A stretch of 64,000 nt of DNA from NCBI GenBank assembly GCA_907165275.2, contig OU015653.1, positions 3,998,001-4,062,000 on the forward strand. Direction: 5' to 3'. Shown one piece after another: positions 60,546 through 64,000 of this stretch (its first letter is position 1; each line of letters begins with the position of its first letter). The notes under the pieces were generated by a model, which was not told the origin of the DNA, made no database searches, and saw only the letters and a program-made list of their open reading frames with translations. The stretch is from Zygaena filipendulae. Taxonomy: Eukaryota; Arthropoda; Insecta; Lepidoptera; Zygaenidae. Made by a program: the position numbers and the translations under genes.

Positions 60546-60794
60546 TTGGATACTTACCTAGTAAATAGTAATAAACTTAGACTATCACTGGCAGATAGCT
60601 GATGTTATAAAGAGTAACTTAGTGCTTTACTTTTTGTCTCGGAATTCCCGCGGGAACTCCGGAATTGACGCGGGTGAGGCCGCGGGGCACAGTTAGTACT
60701 ATACTATAAAGATATTATACCCTATCTTTGGGACAAAAATGACGAAATTTTCCTGAAGAAAAATGAGGGCTTTCAAGTGTTAGTGAGTTTATAT

Positions 60795-61060
60795 AAAAAC
60801 TAGCTGACCCCCGCGGTTTCACCCGCGGTGGTTTCGGAGTTCTCGTGGGAGTTCCGGGATGAAGGGTGTGTCACTGTGTCACTCAGGATTACTTTAGTTT
60901 CTTATAAGTGAAAGAATTTTCAAAATCGGTGCAGTAGATTCAGATATTACAAACTCCGGAGTTTCCGCGGGAATTCCGGGATGGGACAAAAGTACCCTAT
61001 GTCACTCAGGACCACTGTAGCTTCTTTTTAGTGAAAGAATTTTTGGCCGCAAAGGACAAT
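60795..61060. repeat. SINE-like module joined to tandem units
   Basis: A forward CTAGCTGACCCCCGCGGTTT module begins at about 60802. It continues into two inverted units of the 38580-39250 tandem family (CTCAGGATTACTTTAG, CTCAGGACCACTGTAG). The same junction occurs in reverse at 39190-39250. Confidence 0.55.
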
Positions 61061-62102
61061 TTTTTGGATACTACAATATACAATACTGAAGCCATCCTCG
61101 TATTCCTTCGACTCCGTCGCGCCGCGCTTCATTCAGTAACTAAAAGTTAGGATAGTAGGTATGATCAGAAGCTTCAAATTTGCTTCTGAATGACTTAGGA
61201 GACAAAATTAGCCAAGTGTAATACCTAACTACCGACTTAGGTAGGTACCTACATGGTACCTACCTACTACGCTGCTGAAGGTACTTAATCGTGGATTCTA
61301 CTCTTTTATTATAGTAGGTACTAGGGAGGTAGGTACCTACTTACCTATCTATATATTATAATATAGATGTGAAATGAAATTTTAAATAAATTTGCTACAA
61401 AACTATTGATTTTTCGTAAAGTTTTGAACAAATGAATACCTACCTACCTCAATCATTGATTTACTACTCAATGACCTCAATGAATACCTACTACCTATTA
61501 GAAAAGAAATTGAACAGTATACAAATTAGTTATTTCATTTGTTTTTTTTATCAGTCGTCATTGCAAATTAAATTGCGTCATTCAAAAGTTACGGATTTTT
61601 TTCACTGGGGCTCATTGGGGTATAAAAAGCCAGTAAAATAGGTGGGTAAAAGGCCGACCTCTTTCGTCTGAGAGGCCGACCTTTTTTACTTCGTATGCAT
61701 CGACGTCACGTCGACGTAGAAAAATTACCAATCTGTTTCGTCTGTAGACAACGTGTGTCTACTGGACGCTACATACCGGTATAAAAATTCCGTAGGTAGG
61801 TAGGTATACTAGGTAGTCACCGTTTGGGTAGGTACCTACTGGACGTTTCGGCCTCCAGAAGACTTCTATTGATGTATTTATGAGGAATACTAGCTGTTCC
61901 CCGCGGGTATCATCCGCTTTAATTTCGGAGTTCCCGAGGTAGTTCCGAGATTAAAAGTACCTACCTACATGGATGGTAGGTACCTACCTACCTACTTTTT
62001 ATAAATTTTTGGTTGAGCAGTCTTGAATCTTGAGTCTGCACTACAGTCTGCACTCTGCAGTCAGCAGTTGTGCTTTTGCGACTTGTGACCTTCATTTTTT
62101 TT
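61061..62102. other. Intergenic stretch with GGTAGGTACCTACC-rich tracts
   Basis: Many short GTAGGTACCTAC palindromic runs (61240-61350, 61790-61850, 61960-62000) and a CTAG module at 61890-61960. No gene is recognised. Confidence 0.45.
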
Positions 62103-62275
62103 TATAATAATAATCCACTTCACAACACACAGATGTACTTGATCCCACACAGCACACTAAGCTATAAGCTTGTGTCGTGGAAACCAAACAAACGTGGTAT
62201 ATACTACACATATTATTACATATATATTATACTATAGATATAGGTACATATACATACATATATACACACCCATTC
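62103..62275 (-). repeat. tRNA-SINE 3' part, inverted
   Basis: It matches the reverse of 42165-42300, with a small internal duplication (CACACAGCACACTAAGC). The A/B-box head is missing. Confidence 0.7.
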
Positions 62276-62817
62276 AAGTAGAAATGCGGGAACATTGGGA
62301 ACAAGTTTGAACATGTTCTTTACGGGCTACGAATTACGATATAGCTTTAAATATCTCAAAAATAACATTTATGAGGAATATTTTTAATAAATAAACATGT
62401 CCCTACGTGTGTTCAGTCTCTGAAAGACAACTTGACCGTTTAAAAAAATTTATTATAATATAGTCTATAAATACATTGTTTCAAATTTTAATATTGCCAA
62501 TTGCCATTGAATTTTTTGATGGATGCTTACGTTACTAACCTACGATGCTAACCTAACATGGTGCATGAAATTTTTAAATATTAGAATTTTTCTCTGTACA
62601 TATTACCTATAGTTAATTCATTATTGAATAATCTATTCTGTTGTCCACGTCGATTGTATTGTCGTTTTTGCGAGAGAGTGAGTAGGTACCTAGCATTCAA
62701 CGACTGCCATTGGCTGGGCGGCTGGGCCGCGAGCCGCGCCACGCGCCACGCAATACGCATCCGCCCGGTGGTGGCGGATGCGTGATGCGACATGGCGCGG
62801 TGCGATGCGTTTCTTTT

Positions 62818-63230
62818 TAACCGACTTCCAAAAGGGAGGAGGTTCTATGTTCGATTGTATGTATGTTTTTTTTTTATGTATGTTCACCGAGTACTCGAAG
62901 GCGGTTGGTCCAATTTGGAAAATTCTTTTTTTGTTTGAAAGGGTATACTCCCAATTAGGTCCCATTGCCACCAAGTCGGGATCTGATGATGAAATTTTGG
63001 AGAAATCGAGGGAACTCATCAAAAATTATAGGCACACCTATAGCGATTTGGGTATTTTTGATAGTAAATCGTGTATTTGCTTTCGGAAAGCAAAATTTGA
63101 AGAAGTGGAACTGATGATGAAGACCACAGATGGTTATCGGAACTACTCAATAATAGGTATTTCACAGGTTCCGAATCGTTACCTTTAATATGGGTTCTAA
63201 ACAATTTATGCTCGTCACAATGTAGGGTCA
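62818..63230 (+). repeat. Single unit of the ACCGACTTCCAAAA repeat family
   Basis: A forward unit from ACCGACTTCCAAAAGGGAGG to CTCGTCACAATGTAG. A 136-codon frame runs through it but is not kept in the other copies, so it is not called as a gene. Confidence 0.6.
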
Positions 63231-64000
63231 TTGCGCCGGTTGGCGGCCTTTTAGTCGCCTTCCCAACTTTGCTCCTTAAAATTAATATAATATGTCCATA
63301 TTTCAAGTTCTGATTGTTTCTGTAGGGGTAGCAAATATAATCAAGTTTTTTTTCGAATTAAGTATTGAAGGAAGATTCAATCAGTTTTTTTTTAAATAAA
63401 TAATTACCTGAAATTTACCCAAAATGCCGGTTGACGGCCACTTTTTTTGGTTCGCGGCCACCCTAGAGTTAGTTTGCGGCCGCCAGGTTACGTACAATAA
63501 TTAATTATTGACTTACGAATATCTCATACTTTTTTGAGATTTTCGCACACTTTTCACCATATACTTATATCCTATTATAAATTTCCACATCGTTGGACAT
63601 AATATGATCGCGATTGTTACTGAAATGCCGTCACACTTAAAAAGCGTGTATCTTCTGAGTATTCGTCCCTTTCATACCTTAAACTGTTCTAACATCTCTT
63701 ATTTTCACAGGGTTTGTTCTTCTAATCTGACATCTCACACTACACTACAATTTTGTCTCTACCTCTACAGTATTTTCCCTTCTCTTCTCAACTCACCTCC
63801 GTTTTTAATTTCTGCAACCATTCTTCCCTCTGTACTTTCTTCTCTCCTTCCTCTACTTTATTTTCCTTCCTTTTTTCCTTTCACGAAACTCTTTTCTTAA
63901 GCTCTAATGCATTTATTCTTCTTCCATACTCCTTACACACTACACTTTCATATTATATAGGTACTGATGTTATTCTTGTCTTGTTGTTAAACATATTACA
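63231..64000. other. Window end: GGCGGCC motifs and pyrimidine-rich tract
   Basis: Three GGTTGGCGGCC/GGTTGACGGCC-like motifs lie at 63236-63480. From 63660 to 63900 the + strand is strongly pyrimidine-rich. The frame across it is low-complexity and unsupported. Confidence 0.35.

Noticed and set aside
62778..63188. 136-codon open frame near the right end
   Set aside because: It lies inside a dispersed repeat whose other copies have stops and shifts in that frame.
63604..63900. 98-codon serine/leucine/phenylalanine-rich frame
   Set aside because: It is a low-complexity pyrimidine tract with no support.

Overview
The window is AT-rich insect DNA, almost certainly from a moth or butterfly. The evidence is genes split into many short exons by repeat-filled introns, a tRNA-derived SINE, dispersed repeats of the type common in Lepidoptera, and a tandem array of CYP4-clan cytochrome P450 genes most like the lepidopteran CYP340 family. 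That family assignment is from memory of family sequences; no search was run.

Three P450 genes lie head to tail on the + strand. Gene A (3829-11538) has the last seven exons; its first four should lie left of the window, and a decayed errantivirus-type LTR element (1 to about 2375) sits in the intervening intron. Gene B (22271-34999) is complete: 11 exons whose phases all join, 1491 nt, 496 residues, with helix-I, ExxR, PERF and heme motifs. Gene C (41321-48278) has the equivalents of exons 1-9, with B exons 6 and 7 present as one uninterrupted exon. No heme-binding exon follows it in the remaining 15.7 kb, which instead holds a 2 kb minisatellite and a gene on the other strand. The proteins should be ER-membrane monooxygenases; substrates cannot be read from sequence.

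On the - strand at 53188-57952 is a six-exon gene (996 nt, 331 residues) of the SAMD3-like type: a very short SAM-like start, then the conserved C-terminal domain of that uncharacterised family. Its last two exons, with a Penelope-like insertion in the intron between them, are duplicated just downstream (51379-53029). A small THAP-like two-exon fragment lies antisense inside intron 7 of gene B.

Most of the rest is mobile DNA: LINE, mariner, Penelope-like and Ty3/gypsy fragments, a head-to-head LTR pair with primer-binding sites matching tRNA-Trp, nested inverted-repeat elements, several MITE families and SINE copies. I see no rRNA gene, free-standing tRNA gene or CRISPR array. Exon borders were deduced by hand from splice consensus, reading phase and comparison of the three paralogues.
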